In this document: positions 9,968-23,126 of the stretch, piece by piece
Layout: each line of letters opens with the position of its first letter
Position numbering within the stretch: position 1 is the stretch's first letter
Source of the DNA: Centrapalus pauciflorus
Lineage: Eukaryota; Streptophyta; Magnoliopsida; Asterales; Asteraceae
Direction of reading: 5' to 3'
Assembly: GCA_020465985.1 (NCBI GenBank)
Contig: JAANYP010002347.1
Coordinates: forward strand, 242,524 to 306,523
DNA: 64,000 bases
Made by a program: the position numbers and the translations under genes
Notes under the pieces: generated by a model
The model's database searches: none
Told to the model about the DNA's origin: nothing
Seen by the model: only the letters and a program-made list of their open reading frames with translations

Positions 9968-12900
9968 TTTCTTGACTTTTATTATCGGGATCCGGTTGTA
10001 CTTTAGTTTCTTGACTTCTCGGTCCATTATTTCCAAAGGTTTTTCAGCGAAGTTCAACTTATCGTCTAACTCCAGCTCGTCCTTGGGTATGACGAGTATT
10101 TCATCAGCTAGACATTTCTTAAGGTTGGATATGTGGAAGGTATTGTGCATGCTGCTAAGCTCTGGTGGTAGCTCTAAACAATAAGCTACTAGTCCAATGT
10201 AACGAGGATTCAGCTATCCTTGATTTCCTAATCGTATCACGCCCTTCCATGGCGAGACTTTCATTGGTACTCTTTCTCCTAATTGAAACCCATGGGACTT
10301 TCTTCTTACGCCCACAAAACTTTTCTGATGATCGGGAGTAGCTTTTAGTCAGTTCCGTATCTGTACTATCTTTTCGGTGGTCTTAAGTATGGTTTCTGGG
10401 CCAAAGGCTTGACTATCCCTGACCTTGGCATATCAAAGGGGTGATCGACACTTTTGTCCGTACAGGGCCTCAAATGGAGCAACCTTAAACCGTGTGTGAT
10501 AGCTGTTGTTGTATGATAATTCTTCTAATGGTAATTGAGTATCCCAACACTTCCCAAAATCCATTACACAGGCTCTTAACTTAGGTTCTAGGGTTTGAAT
10601 CTTTCTCTCATTTTGACCATCGGTCTAATGGTGATAGGTGGTACTCATGTCCAAGTTTGTACCCAAAGCTTGCTGTACGTTTGCCAAAAATCTAGATGTG
10701 AATCTGCTACTCGTATCCGAAATGATTGAAATAGGCACTCTGTGTCCAGAGATGACTTCCTTGAGGTACGTTTGGACTAGCTTATTCATCCTGTTGTTCT
10801 CCTTGACTGGTAGGAATGTGCGGATCTTGTTAGGCGGTCGACTATTGCCCAAATGGTTTTTGATGTTTGGTTTTAACTTTGGAGCATGATAGGAATTTAT
10901 TGACATATGTGGCAACGTCATCCTTCATGTTAGCCCACCTGTATAGTTCCTTGAGGTCATGATACATTTTATCAGATCCAGGGTGAACGGCATATCCTGA
11001 TTTGTGTCCTTCATCCATAGCCAGCTTTCTTATTCCACCAGACAGAGAAATCAGATTCCATTAATGAAATATTGATTTTTTTTCTTTATTACCCCTTATC
11101 CCAAACTATTTATCCATTCTGTGCAGGGCTTCATTGTTCATATTTTCCTCCTTAACAACTTCTACTTGTGCATCATGAACTAAGGGAGTAAGGTTTGGTT
11201 GAATGGTTATAACTAGGGCTTGTACTCTTAATGGCTTAGCTCGTTCCTTTCGGCTTTGAGCGTCTGCAACCACATTAGTTTTCCTCAGGTGATAACGATT
11301 TTTCACAGTTGCAATCACTTATTAGCTTCATCCAATGGCACTACTTCATATCCGACTCTTTCTGGTTCAAGATGTGTTGGAGGCCCTTATGGTCTGTGAC
11401 TTTAGTACACTTGTTACCGTACAACTAATGTCTCCAAGTCTTAAAGATAAAGACTACTGCTCCAAGATCTAGATCATGCGTTGTGTCATTCACCTAGTGA
11501 ACCTTTAGTTTTCATAAGTATAAGCTATGACCCTATCTTTCTATATCAACCCATTGTGTGAAGCGTCACAGTAATCTACAAATTTCTTGCTTCTCTTGGA
11601 TAAAATAAGCGCGCTGCATAGTTTGTGCTTTAATAACTGATATGATCTTTCCTGATCCTTGCCCCAATCATACTTAATGTCTTTTCGGGTTAGTTTTGTT
11701 AGAGCTCCGGTGATCCTTGAGAAATTTTTAATAACTGCCTATAATAAGTGGCGAGTCTTAAGAACTGTCGTATCTAAGGGTTGACCAATTCATGATAGCC
11801 TCGATCTTTGCGGGGTCGACTTGGATCCCTTTACTATTGATCACGTGCCCGAGAAATCTTACCTATCTTAGCCAAAAGTCAAACTTAGAAAGCTTGGCAT
11901 ATAGTTGTTCTTTCTTCAACAACTCTAGAATCAGTCTTAAGTGTATGCTCGAGCTCCTCCTTGTTTTGTGAGTAGATTAAGATGTCATTCATGAATACAA
12001 TCACGAATTTGTCTAGATAAGGTTTGCACACCTGATTTATGAGGTCGATGAATACCGTTGGGGCACTGGTTAATTCAAATGGCATTAATAGGAATTTATG
12101 ATGACCGTAACAGAATCTGAAGGCTGTCTTTGGACTATCTTTCTTGTGAACGCTAACCAGATGATAACCAGACCTTAGGTCGATCTTTGAATAGAAGCTT
12201 AATTCTTGGAGTTTGGTCAAACAAGTCATTGATCCTTGTGAGAGGATATCGACTCTCTTAGTTTATTTAGCTCTCGGTAATTGATACACATTCTGAAGGT
12301 TCCATCCTTCTTCTTTATAAACAAAACTGGAGCTCCTCCAAAGCGAGAAACTCGGTTTGATAAACCTTTTATCTAAGAGCTCCTACGGTTGGTTGGACGA
12401 TTCTTACAATATTGATGGGGCTAATCGGCCTGGTGCTCGAGCCACTGGTGCAGCACCTGATACTAGGCCGATTTTTGATCCTCGATGTTGGGAGTTCAGG
12501 TATGTGTTCTAGAAAAACTTTGGGGTAACCATAAATAATAAGAATATTTTCGAGCCGCTTTTCCTTTGGCTCCCTCTCTGTCAACACCTCAGGGCCCTAA
12601 TGCTAGGGATGATGCTTACTTTGGTATTTCTTTTTTTTTTCCTTGGACAGTAAGGACCTTTTTATTGGCTAAAGGTATATGAACCGTCTTCTTGTTGCAC
12701 ACTATTTCTGCACGATTCTTCGATAGTCAATCCATGTCTATGACCACGTCAAAACATCCCAGTTTGACAGGCATCAAGTCTATTTCAAAGAGTTGTCCTA
12801 CTAATTCTAAGGAGCATCCTCGACTTATATTATTCGTCTTAAGCGTCTTACTGTCATCAACTTCAATAGCATAACTGGCACTTAATGGTGTAAGAATGGA

Positions 12901-13010
12901 ATTTATCTGCTTACTGAACTTAGTAAATATAAAGCTCCTATCAGCACCAGTATCAAATAGTAGAAATGCATAAGTGGTATTTCATGGGGTAAGAGGATAA
13001 GTCTATGGGT
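9968..13010 (-). pseudogene. Element C pol remnant (protease, RT, RNase H, integrase, partial chromodomain)
   Basis: On the minus strand, from right to left: a protease with FDTGADRSF (about 12930-12960) and IDMDWLSKN; an RT core at 11885-12229 with SKIDLRSGYH; an RNase H/linker end at 11106-11318 (NVVADAQSRKERAKPLRVQAL); integrase core at 10450-10921 (ISDTSSRFTSRF, QALGTNLDMSTTYHH); and the C-terminal HNTFHISNLKKCLADE plus the beginning of a chromodomain-like segment, cut off at 9968. Typical Tekay-group pol. The RT catalytic motif reads FMNDIL where this group has FIDDIL, so the first catalytic Asp is lost. Numerous frameshifts separate the pieces. Confidence 0.8.
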
Positions 13011-14059
13011 TTGAAATTTCTTAGGCAGATTGTCGTATTACATATCCTCGTGCTCCTAGTTATAGATAAAACTTAGTTTTTTTTCATTAAAATGTTGGAT
13101 ACCTAATCTTTGTACATGATATGGTCGGAATTTTCCGATAAATTCTTAAGCCTTACACACCCTAAGATGTATCAGATAGTAAATCCTAGAGAAATACTAT
13201 AAAAGGGTACTAAGTATGAGATGCCTCCGGGGTTTCCTCGTACTCCAGAGCGTTAAGTCGTTGGGTTAGTTCCGCACTACGAGCTTTAGGCGCTGTCACA
13301 ATTCCTTGATTCCGTCTTGTTGAATCGCCTGAGTATTCTGGTTGGCCCAAGGTTTATTGGTGGTTTGTATTGCCTCCTGCTTAATCCTTGCAAAGATCTC
13401 ACCGACCTCTTGGTGGATTTTGTCGAAATTGGAGGTCGTGTCTGGCGGCCCTTGCCACCAACAGAGGCACCGTTTGTTACATAGGTTTCTGAGTAAGTGT
13501 CGACACTTGAGAGGAAGATGGTGTTTCGACTTCAAACTGGCCTTGGATCCCTTCCTCGTTTCTCCACTCTTGGAGTGTGTGAGGCATCCATCCCCACTTT
13601 CTTATGTTTGCCCGTTACTACTGCGACGGGCTTGGCTAATGGGCAGGTACCGGGATAGACTCCCGTTGTGCTAGTCACACCCTTTCCCTAGGGGTGAATT
13701 TCTTCAATGGTCCATTGGGATGGTTTCTGAATAAGGTGTAGGGTGGAATATGTGATGGTGATGGTGGAGCAATCTGTGTTGCATGGCCACAATTGCCCTC
13801 CTTGTGCTTTGACGGGTCCATTACATCGTCATTGATTTGGTCTGGGTCGGTTCCCGATCCAAAGTACACCTCAATGTCACCTTGGCTTCCTTGTTCCATG
13901 GGTGAGAATTCATCCTCTGAGTCAAAGAGGATAATAACCGTATTGTTCGACATGTTATTGTCATCAGGGTCCATATATGTGTTCACAGTTCTTGAAGAAA
14001 GTTTAGTTTTTGTAGCAGTTATAGTCTAGGTACTAATGCAACCTAGTTCACTATAACTA
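13011..14059 (-). pseudogene. Element C gag region, largely deleted
   Basis: Between the primer site and protease only about 1 kb remains. There is a 103-codon open stretch (13675-13986) starting MNTYMDPDDNNMSNN, acidic and unlike a capsid core, and a 79-codon scrap (13296-13535). No zinc knuckle or capsid core is visible, so most of gag has been lost. Confidence 0.5.
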
Positions 14060-14075
14060 TGGCTTTGATACCAAT
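14060..14075 (-). other. Element C primer-binding site
   Basis: On the minus strand TTGGTATCAAAGCC follows the 5' LTR after one base. This is the initiator-Met tRNA complement with one change. Confidence 0.75.
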
Positions 14076-14076
14076 C

Positions 14077-15040
14077 TGTCACACCCCGTTACCCCGGTTG
14101 GCAACGAAGCGTGATGTCGCGGAAGCGTAACCATAATCATAATGAACGACCACTATATGGACGTTTTCAAAAAATACATCGATATAACTTTAAAAGACAG
14201 AAATGTTTTACATAACCCGAAAATGATAAAGAGTAGTTCGCAAGATACATAGATTTAAATACATAATTAAATTATCCAAATAATGCAATTAAATCTCCGA
14301 CGGTTTGAAATTGAGTGCGACTCCTTAAGTGCAGAAGCTTGAAAATACTACCGATGTGATGGACTTGCCTTAATTTCCTGAAAATACACGCTAAAATACG
14401 TCAACAAAAATTGTTGGTGAGCTCATAGGTTTACACGTAAATCTGACTTGTATGGACAACAATAATAGAGATTGAATTTATAAAATCATAAATTCCATGT
14501 TATGTATTACATATAAACCATCATGCAACCGAAACTTAATTATAATGAGTTTGCCCTGTGCAGTATCCCCGACTGTAATACCGTGTGTTGAATATATATG
14601 CACTCGCTGTTAGCCGACCCGAACTAACCCGAGTGGGGGACATGACTCCCAATAGATCTATCCACAATATATTCGCGCTTACAAATAAATGCAATTAACG
14701 GTTCATGATATAAGGGCTGATGGAACCACATGTGTAATACATAATAGAAATGAAGATATTTTCGTGTCCATATAAAAACGAAGCATGTATTTCATCCCCA
14801 AAACATAACAGTATGAAAATAGGGGCTATGAGAACTCACCGAGATTGCGATGGCAAAAACGAGCGTAAAAAGCTATTTAGCGTAAATGGATGGATGATGT
14901 GTCGAGTGAGTTTAATCGAGTCCTAATTGATAATAAGGACTTAATATCTCTAATATATGATGATATATATATTTATAGATTTTTATGTCTTAAATCACCC
15001 AACATTACAAGTTTATAAATAAAATCCGCTTAAAACGTCA

Positions 15041-15104
<64 letters not shown>

Positions 15105-16564
15105 CAGCTTTTTCGGAGGTTTTTCGGCCTACTTTGAGGCTGTTTTTGACCAAGCTCCAAAATGTTTTAGACTTTGGTTTTCTAGGAAATTAAACTACTA
15201 TATACAAAGGATTTTTAGAATCAAGAACGACTATTTTTCGAGATGTTTAGGTTGGTGAGAAATCTCGTTAAAAACCCTATGTTGGCCATTTTGGAGCTGT
15301 CAAACTTTCGGTTTCCCAAATAATTTGTGGAGGTCTTAAACTCCAAAATAAATTATGAAAACTTCCAGATCTATAATTAAGACATAGATCTAACTTTTGA
15401 GACAATAATCAACTCATTTCGTTAAGTTATGAATTAGTTATGATTTTTCAAAGTCGATATAAATTTTCTGCCGAAAATCCACAGTTTATAAACTTGAAAC
15501 AACTTATGATTCTTGTTGTTTATTCAAAGACTACTTGTATAAAAGTTATAAAACACATATATATATCACTTGTTTTCATAATATTTACACTTATATGATG
15601 TGTTTATATATTTATAAACACATTTGAAGAAACAACTTAAAAACAAAAACTAGAAATTTATAAACTTGAGTTTTTATGAAACTTGTTGTTGTTGGTGATT
15701 ATATATATTATGCAAGACTTATATAAACCTAAATATAAGATGAAATAAGCTAGTATTTACTTACTTTGAAGTGTTAGGAGTATGAAATTGAGAAGAAGTT
15801 GGAACTCTTGCAAGATTTGGACCAAGAACACTTGAACTTCACCAAGAACACTTGAATTTCACCAAGAACACTTGAATGAAAATGTTTGTAGTGTGTGTGT
15901 GTGGATCCGGTTTTGAGAGAGAAAAAAGAGAGATTTTGGTTTGAAAATAATGAAAGGGAACCTCTCTATTTATAGGAAAAGTCTTGGTCTTTCAAATGGA
16001 GGTTGAGTGCACACTTGGTTGAATTGAAAGAGAATGGTGAAATGAAAGGGAATGGAGAAAGGAGATTTGATGTAGATGGTGCATGGTCTTCTTAATATAA
16101 AATTGAAAATCAAGTGTGTGTGTGTGTGTGTGTACTATGAGGGCTGGCCATGTGAAGGTATTTTCCATGTATTTTACATTTTTTTTTGTATAAATGTATT
16201 TAGAATGTATTCTTGTATTTCCCTTTTTATGTAATTTCATAAATACTAATGGATGCATTGTTTTAATGAATTGTTTTAGTCTTGCATAATTAATGTTAAG
16301 TAATTGTATTAGTGTATGATTAGTGTTACCAATCATAATTTAATTACGTACTTAGTTGAATTAATCCTTCATATCGTAAATTGATCGGATTAATTGATTT
16401 CCCGATTCATCGCACCGATGAATTTTATTCTAATTGAGTTGAATTTTCTAATGAACCTTGTTAATCACTTGATTAATTTATAATGATCACTGATTAGGTT
16501 ATAATTGCCTATTAAATACAGATTAGGTCGTATATGCTAACCTGGTTTAATGTCGGATGTTACA
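14077..16564 (-). repeat. Element C 5' LTR (2.49 kb)
   Basis: On the plus strand it runs TGTCACACCCC...GGATGTTACA, so on the minus strand it begins TGTAACATCC and ends GGGGTGTGACA. It contains a (TA)n tract and a short (GT)n tract. A TSD copy AATGT follows at 16565. Confidence 0.85.
15045..15099. repeat. (TA)n microsatellite
   Basis: About 27 uninterrupted TA units inside the element C LTR. Confidence 0.95.
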
Positions 16565-16794
16565 AATGTGTTTACCCATTGTTTAATCTCATTTTCATGT
16601 ATATATGGGGTTTCTAATCGTAGAGTGCCTGACCATCCCAAGCGGTCGAAACTTTCAATAATGCCGGAAATTTTAAAATCTGATTCTTTAATTGTCCGCT
16701 CAATGTGGAAGTGAACGAGTGGTTCCGAAGTGGATGAGGATCTTGGAGGTGAGGGATACTCAATGTTGATCGGAATTGGCATGTGTACCCTCAT
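16565..16794 (-). pseudogene. Env-position ORF of element B, upstream (N-terminal) half
   Basis: The minus-strand reading begins MRVHMPIPINIEYPSPPRSS and runs to the target site of element C. If element C and one copy of AATGT are ignored, the frame continues into 9934 without a stop, showing the two halves were one ORF. I do not recognise this N-terminal portion. It lies about 1.4 kb downstream of the integrase end. Confidence 0.6.
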
Positions 16795-18182
16795 TCGAGG
16801 AGTCCAGGTTATTCGGCAACGAGGGTTGGCGCTAAATTAGTGTGCCATCTATTATAAAGAAAGATATCGAATCAAGCACGAACATAAGAGGTATATATAA
16901 TATGAATAGATCATGGATATGCACATCTCGTGGGACTCCTATGAGTCCAGATCGTCAAGAGACCGAATGAATAAATCACAGTATCGATACATGGGATGAA
17001 GACTCGAGAATGACAATCCATCCTAAAATTCGAACATGAAGTCTAGCAATGTCTATGAAACCTACGTTCATGATCAATAGATGCATGGTGATATAAAAGT
17101 ACCTAGCATGACAATTGGACTATGTGGAATGACTAAAATGACCTAAGTGCCCCTGGTTATACCCTATGTCATTTCTAGCACTTTTTAGAGCGAATGACGA
17201 AATTCATGCTTCTTAATTGTTCGTGATGCATACATAGGGTTTTCTAAGTGATTCTAAATATTCTTCCATGAATGAAGCCATGAGAAGAAACCCATTCACG
17301 AAATTTCCAAAATCAAGAACATGAACTTATGAGTACCTAACTTAAAATTCCTACATTCTTGGAGATAAATAACTCACTATTACATAGAGCTCTAAATAAA
17401 CCCTAAGTATGCTTGAAGACATGAGTGACAAAATTAGGGCAGAGAAATGCTTTAATGGACATACACATGCTTGCACATCTTGAAAGCTTCATAATGGAGG
17501 ATGGAGGAAACATAAACTTACATTGCAATGATTTGCAAGAAGGATTAGAATTTTGGAGATGAAGAATCTGGTTCAAGGAGCCCCAAAAGAAAGAAGAAGC
17601 ACAATTTTCTTGTGAGTTTGTGCAAGAAATGGGTGAAATGAGGGAGCAAAAGGCTTAAATGTTCGCAGAGGTGTTCGTCAGGGCGCAGGCGCGCACCGGC
17701 CAGCCTCCTTCTGCGTGGCCCTCCTCCAGATGAATTTTATCTGTGCTTCCTTTGGTGTTTGGTCCCCTCATACTAATAATTATTAAGTATGAAGGAAATC
17801 CTTAAATATCCTAATGTAAGTAGTACTCTCTTAGTTTCGTCTATTCTCAATGGTCCCAATTGTGCAGGTTCTTTCCCTAACTTAATTGGTTACCGCATGT
17901 GACATTTATAATGAATTCAAGCATAAACGTAACTAAGTGTTAAAATGACGACCTATAAATTAGTAAAAATAAGAATATAAATGAAACTACTTAAACACAC
18001 TTTCGTGGTGAGAACGATAGCACTTAGCATGTGCAACAAGCCTTTGAACCCCTCGGTAGCCCGAGTGGACGAGTTATAGTCGCGTGAGAGTTTGTCTCGA
18101 ACTCACCCACAAAGTTAACTAGATTGCCTTCAAGAAAGTTCTAAGTTTAATGTCCTTAGCCAGATATTTGGTTCCCTAACAT
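16795..18182 (-). other. Noncoding spacer of element B between integrase and env-position ORF
   Basis: No ORF. On the minus strand the stretch at about 17400-17720 has the composition of a transcribed leader: pyrimidine-rich runs, CTTCTTCTTTC, then a GC-rich GCGCAGGCGCGCAC word around 17684. It could hold an internal promoter or leader for the downstream ORF, but I see no decisive TATA or splice pair. Confidence 0.35.
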
Positions 18183-19546
18183 TCAGGTGACATCCTCTAA
18201 GACCATTGTCTCTGATGATTCAACTGCGTTATCGGCCCATTTAAAAAACAACTTAAGTCGATGTCCATTCACCTTAAATGGTTCACCACCTTTTTTGTCT
18301 TTTATTTCTACCGCACCGTGGGGGTAAACGTTAGTTACAGTGTACGGACCGGACCATTTACTTTTTAGTTTGCCTGGAAAGAGCCGCAGGCGTGCATTAA
18401 ACAACCAGACCTTGTCACCTTTGTTAAACACCTTTCTTTTAATTAAACGGTCATGGAAAGCTTTTGTCTTTCTTTGTATATTTTACCGCTTTCATAAGCT
18501 TCCCTATGTATTTCTTCTATTTCCATTAATTGGTGTTTTTGGTTTATACCGGCATCTGTGAGGTGACATAATTTCCCATAATGCGCGATGCTCTAGTTCA
18601 ACCGGGAGGTGACATAATTTCCCATACACTAACTTATAGGGAGACATGCCAATAGGAGTTTCAAAGCAGTGTGATATGCCCAGAGTGAATCGTCTAGTCG
18701 TGTTGACCAATCTTTACGATCTAGTTGCACTGTTTTCTCTAATATGCACTTGATTTCTCTAATGGACAATTCTACCTATCCACTAGTTTGTGGATGGTTT
18801 GGGGTTGCGATCTTATGGGTAACTCCATAATGCTTAAGTAATTTACTAAAGTACATATTTTTGAAATGTGAACTCCCATCGCTAATTATAGCTCTAGGAA
18901 TTCCATGATGCGATAATATGTTCGTCTTAACGAATTGGCAAACTACCTTGTGGTCATTAGTCCTTTTGGCCTCTGCGTCAACCCACTTAGAGACATAATC
19001 TACTGCCACTAGTATATATTTGAACCCATACGACTTAGGGAAGGGTCCCATAAAGTCTATGCCCCACACATCAAATATCTCTACTATGAGAATCGGTGTC
19101 ATAGGCATTTGGTCTCGCTTCGAAATACCTCCTATTTGCTGACATCGTAAGCATGATTTGACAAACTCGTATGACACCTTGAAGATAGTAGACCATAAGA
19201 ATCTGCATTGTAAAATTAAATGGCCTGTCTTTTTGGCACTGAAGTGACCTCCGCATGCATACGAATGGTAGTGATTTAGAATATCGTAATCCTCATTGTC
19301 TGGTACACATCGCCGGATAATTTGATCTACTCTAATTTTAAACAAATCCGGCTCCTCCCAAATATATTGTTTAGTTTGAGAGGAGAAGCATTTCTTTTGA
19401 TGTGAGTACAAGTGGCCTGGGGTTTTCCCTGTGACAAAATTGTTTACTAAATTAGCAAACCATGGCACTTTTGCAACGAACAGTAGTTGTTCATCTGGGA
19501 AGTTATCCTGAATGGAGTCCAACATGTCGGTGGTGATTGCTGGCAA
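18183..19546 (-). pseudogene. Element B integrase (Athila type)
   Basis: 18776-19546 shows the zinc-binding HH..CC region (HYHSYACGGHF, SCLRCQQIG) and two catalytic Asp contexts (GIDFMGPF, IISDGSSHF). The next pieces are 18504-18710 (SPYKLVYGKLCHLPVELEHRA) and 18183-18431 (KVWLFNARLRLFPGKLKSKW), the C-terminal DNA-binding part. They are separated by frameshifts. At 18557-18630 the words AGGTGACATAATTTCCCAT occur twice about 45 bp apart, a local duplication. Confidence 0.85.
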
Positions 19547-19636
19547 TCTCGAAAGATGATCTGCTACTACATTTTCTGAGCCCTTTTTATCTCAAATTTT
19601 CTAAATCCAATTCTTTTAATAGCAATATCCAATGAA

Positions 19637-21192
19637 TTAGCCATGGTTTAGCATCTTTCTTAGCCAAGAGGTGTCGTAAGGACTTTGATCAGAATACACA
19701 ATTACTTTAGTTCCACAGACATAAGATCTGAATTTATATAGTGCGTAAACTAATGCAAGCAATTCTTTTTCAGTCGTGGTGTAATTTATTTGGGCTTCTG
19801 AAAACGTTTTACTTGCATAGTAGATGACTACAGGCTTTTTATCCACTCTTTGGCCAACGATGGCACCTACTGCATGATCACTTGCGTCACACATAATCTC
19901 GAAGGGTTTAGATCAATTAGGTGATTGCAAGATCGATGCCTCTGTGAGCATAGCTTTTAATGTCTCGAATGCTTCCATACATCCTTTATCAAAGTTGAAT
20001 TGGGCATCTTTAAGCAATAGGTTACAGAAAGGCTTGGTTATGGCACTAGAGTCCTTTATAAACCTTCGGTAAAACCCAGCATGACCTAGAAAGGAACGTA
20101 CCTCTTTGATATTGGAAGGTGGTGGTAAGGATGAAATCAGTTGTATTATCGCTCGATCAACCTCCATTCCTTTTTCGGACACTATTCCCTCTTTGTCCAT
20201 GAAATGACTCTTTTCCCAACTTAATACCAAATTGGTTTCGGTACATCGCTTGAGAACTTTTTCTAAATGAGAGAGACACCCTTCGAATGACTTATCGAAT
20301 ATTGAAAAATCATCCATGAAGTTTTCAAGAGCACCTCCAACCATATCTGAGAATATAGCCATCATAAAACGCTGGAATGTGGCCGGAGCATTACATAATC
20401 CAAATGGCATTCTTCGGTAGGCGAATGTGCCAAACGGACGTGTAAATGTCATCTTATCTTGATCTTCTGGATGTATCGGGATTTGATTATATCCCGAGTA
20501 GCCATCCAAGAAACAATAAAACTTTCGTCTTGCTAATTTCTCTACAATTTGGTCAATAAATGGCAGAGGGAAGTGATCTTTAGAGGTTGCGGCATTTACA
20601 ATTCTGTAGTCGATACATACTCTCCATCTAGTAACAGGGAGAGTTGCAATCTTCTCTCCTTCTGTAGTATCAACTACAGTGATTCCTGATTTATTGGGAA
20701 CCGTTTGTGTGGCACTAACCCGTTGGCTATCTGATTAGGATAAATAATTCTTGCATCTAGCCATTTCAGCACTTCTTTCTTCACCACTTCTCGGAGATTA
20801 GGATTCAGCCTTCGCTGAGCATCTCTGATTGGCTTAGCTGTTGGATTAGTGATAATCCTATGCATGCATACTGTTTGGCTAATCCCTTTAAGGTCTGCAA
20901 TAGTCCAGCCTACCGCTTCCTTATGTCTCGATAATACTTCTAGTAATGCCTTTTCTTGTGCATCAGCAACATCAGTTGCAATGATTACAGGCAATGTGCT
21001 ATCAGGACCAAGAAAGGCGTACTTAAGATGAGACGATAGTGGTTTCAACTGCAGTTTTGGTGGTTGTTCACAAGAAGGTTTCGCTGATTGTGGTAAATCG
21101 ATAGGGAGCTTTCCAATCTTGTGTGTCCATGGTGGTTGTTTAGAATCCACTGACTGAACACATTCAAGTTTGAATTCCCTACATTCTGACAT
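19637..21192 (-). pseudogene. Element B reverse transcriptase and RNase H
   Basis: 20674-21192 carries the RT entry region (GWTIADLKGISQTVCMHRI, KPIRDAQRRLNP). 19913-20509 carries the RT palm (LDGYSGYNQIPIHPEDQDK, MPFGLCNAPATFQRFMM) with the Athila-type FMDD catalytic box (ENFMDDFSIF) intact. 19637-19894 carries RNase H (MCDASDHAVGAIVGQR, YTTTEKELLALVYAL). Frameshifts near 20510-20700 and 19895-19912 break the frame. Confidence 0.9.
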
Positions 21193-22080
21193 ATTATCTA
21201 GCTTATGCTCATTATAATACAGAAGCAGTTCTACTGGATCCTTACATGTTAATTATTGATAATTGTTGTTGGATTAAATCATTAACTAAATCAATCATGT
21301 AACGCTCTGAATCTAGCAGTGTATTAGGCACATTATTAAAGACATTGAGTCAGAGTTTTCGGTTTCCGAATGCCATGTCTAAAGCACCTGTTCTGCAATT
21401 TATTTGAGCATTGATCGTGGCTAAGAAGGGACGTCTTAGAATGATTTCTGGTTGGCTTTCTTTATAAGTAATGTCCGAGTCCAACACTAAGAAATCGACT
21501 GGATAATAGAAATCCTCAACCTTGACAATTACATCAGAACATCCCCCGTGGTACTCAGGATGACATCTGTTATTTGCAAAGTGCCTAGATCGTGTTGGTC
21601 AAATAAATTTCCGGCTAGGATATTAACACTTGCCCCTTAGTCTAGAAGTGCCTTCTTTATCTGAACATCGCCAATAGTTACTGGCATCAAGGGCAATCCT
21701 GGGTCTTTTAATTTACGCGGTAGTGAGCTGGTAATAACTGCACTAACTTGTTCAGTGAGATTTATTACATTAGTTAGAGAGATTTTGAATTTACGTTTTT
21801 GACTACATAGGTCTTTTAAGAATTTAGCATAAGAGGGAACTTGTTATATAGCTTCTATTAAGGGAATATTGATTTTAACTTGATTAATAATGTCTCATAA
21901 ATCTTCAGTTTTAGGTCCTCTCTTACCATAAGCGAATGACGCTGGATTTTCTAAGGCCGATGGGTAAGGAGCAGTTTCGGTGTCTGAACTGCCCTCCCCA
22001 ACTTTAGTCTCGATTGGTTTCTTGGCTTCTAATTCCTTAAAGGTTACTTTCTTAAGTTTTGATTCTACTTTTGACTCTGA
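21193..22080 (-). pseudogene. Element B protease remnant
   Basis: Around 21640-21660 the minus strand reads LD-stop-GASVN. The Athila aspartic-protease motif is therefore present with a stop codon where Athila has Leu, directly after the catalytic Asp. Downstream words match the Athila pattern (LAGNLFDQHDLGTL), with frameshifts. Confidence 0.7.
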
Positions 22081-22803
22081 TTAAGTTGGTTCCTCTTCAT
22101 AAACATTTTCTATCTCGTCATCTATCTCACTCTCCGTAGGCATTTCTATCTTATTATCGACTTTCTTTCCACTCCTAAGGGTAGTGATTTTAGCTACTTC
22201 ATTAACCTCATTGACTTTATATTTCTTCTCCTTACCATGGTGATGTGATGGGTTAACTGTGGTGTTTCTTGGAAGCTTTCCTTCTTCTTCTTTAGTTAGA
22301 GATTCTGCAATTTGTCCCATTTGTCTTCCAAGCATCTCCATAGTTTTCGCTTATACCATAGTTTGTTGTTTCATGAATTCCATGAATTCGTAGAACTCTT
22401 TCGAATTCTTGGGTACTGGTCTTGCTTCATGTTCTTCTTTAGGGTCTTGACGTTTATAATATTGATCATGCTTCGTGACTGAGGTTGATCCATATTGGAA
22501 TTCTCGATATTGTTGACGAGATTGCTCGTATCTTGGCTTCACGGGAGCATCGATATCTTGATTCTCCCTCCAACTAAAGTTCGCGTGTTTTCTCCATCCC
22601 GGATTGTAGGTATCCGAATATGGGTTTTCCCGTTCTCTTCGTTGTCTATAGCAAAAAGCTTCATTCACATACTCCTCATGAGTGAAGGTATGTGGGCAAG
22701 TCTCGGATTGATGGGAAGGGTCTCCACATGTGACACAACAGACCTGAGCCACTGTAGCCTTTCTCATTCTCTTCATTAACAAGTCCATCTCTTTTCCATG
22801 CAT
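22081..22803 (-). pseudogene. Element B gag, C-terminal part
   Basis: It contains a zinc-knuckle-like CVTCGDPSHQSETC and the Athila signature words (NPYSDTYNPGWRKHANFSW). It is followed by an acidic/basic linker (22081-22341), with a stop between the two pieces. It is interrupted on its upstream side by element D at 22818; the N-terminal part resumes at 43296. Confidence 0.85.
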
Positions 22804-22817
22804 TATCTATGCCCATG

Positions 22818-23110
22818 TGTTAGAATATGTTTTAGTTGATGAAAAACAAAGTCTAGGGGCTACTTTGTATTTCCTTGATAGTTAGTGGAATTGTATATAT
22901 AGTATCTTTGACTTTCTATTTTGGTATAGATCTGACAGTTATCATTTGTACACATTCAATTCAGAGAAAGGAGCTACTGTTCACGAATATTCTCAATCAT
23001 CATTTTGTAATCATCAGTTCTTCAATATAATCATTCGGTCAGTGTTAATTCCTTTTATTGTTCTTAATAAATTCATATTGTTGATTGATTGGTAGAAACA
23101 TAATTTCACA
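22818..23110 (+). repeat. Element D 5' LTR (293 bp)
   Basis: TG...CA borders. It differs from the 3' LTR by a handful of substitutions and one 2-bp indel by eye. Confidence 0.92.
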
Positions 23111-23112
23111 AT

Positions 23113-23126
23113 TGGTATCAGAGACT
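23113..23126 (+). other. Element D primer-binding site
   Basis: TGGTATCAGAGACT begins two bases after the LTR and matches the initiator Met tRNA type. Confidence 0.85.

Larger units (their letters stand above)
9935..16564 (-). mobile_element. Element C: Tekay-like (chromovirus) Ty3/gypsy element with a deleted 3' LTR
   Basis: A perfect TSD AATGT lies at 9930-9934 and 16565-16569. The minus-strand 5' LTR is complete (14077-16564) and followed by an initiator-tRNA primer site. The 3' LTR is reduced to its last 33 bases (9935-9967), fused straight onto the integrase C-terminus. One deletion therefore removed the end of pol, the polypurine tract and about 2.45 kb of LTR. Most of gag is also missing. 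The element sits inside the env-position ORF of element B. Confidence 0.9.
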
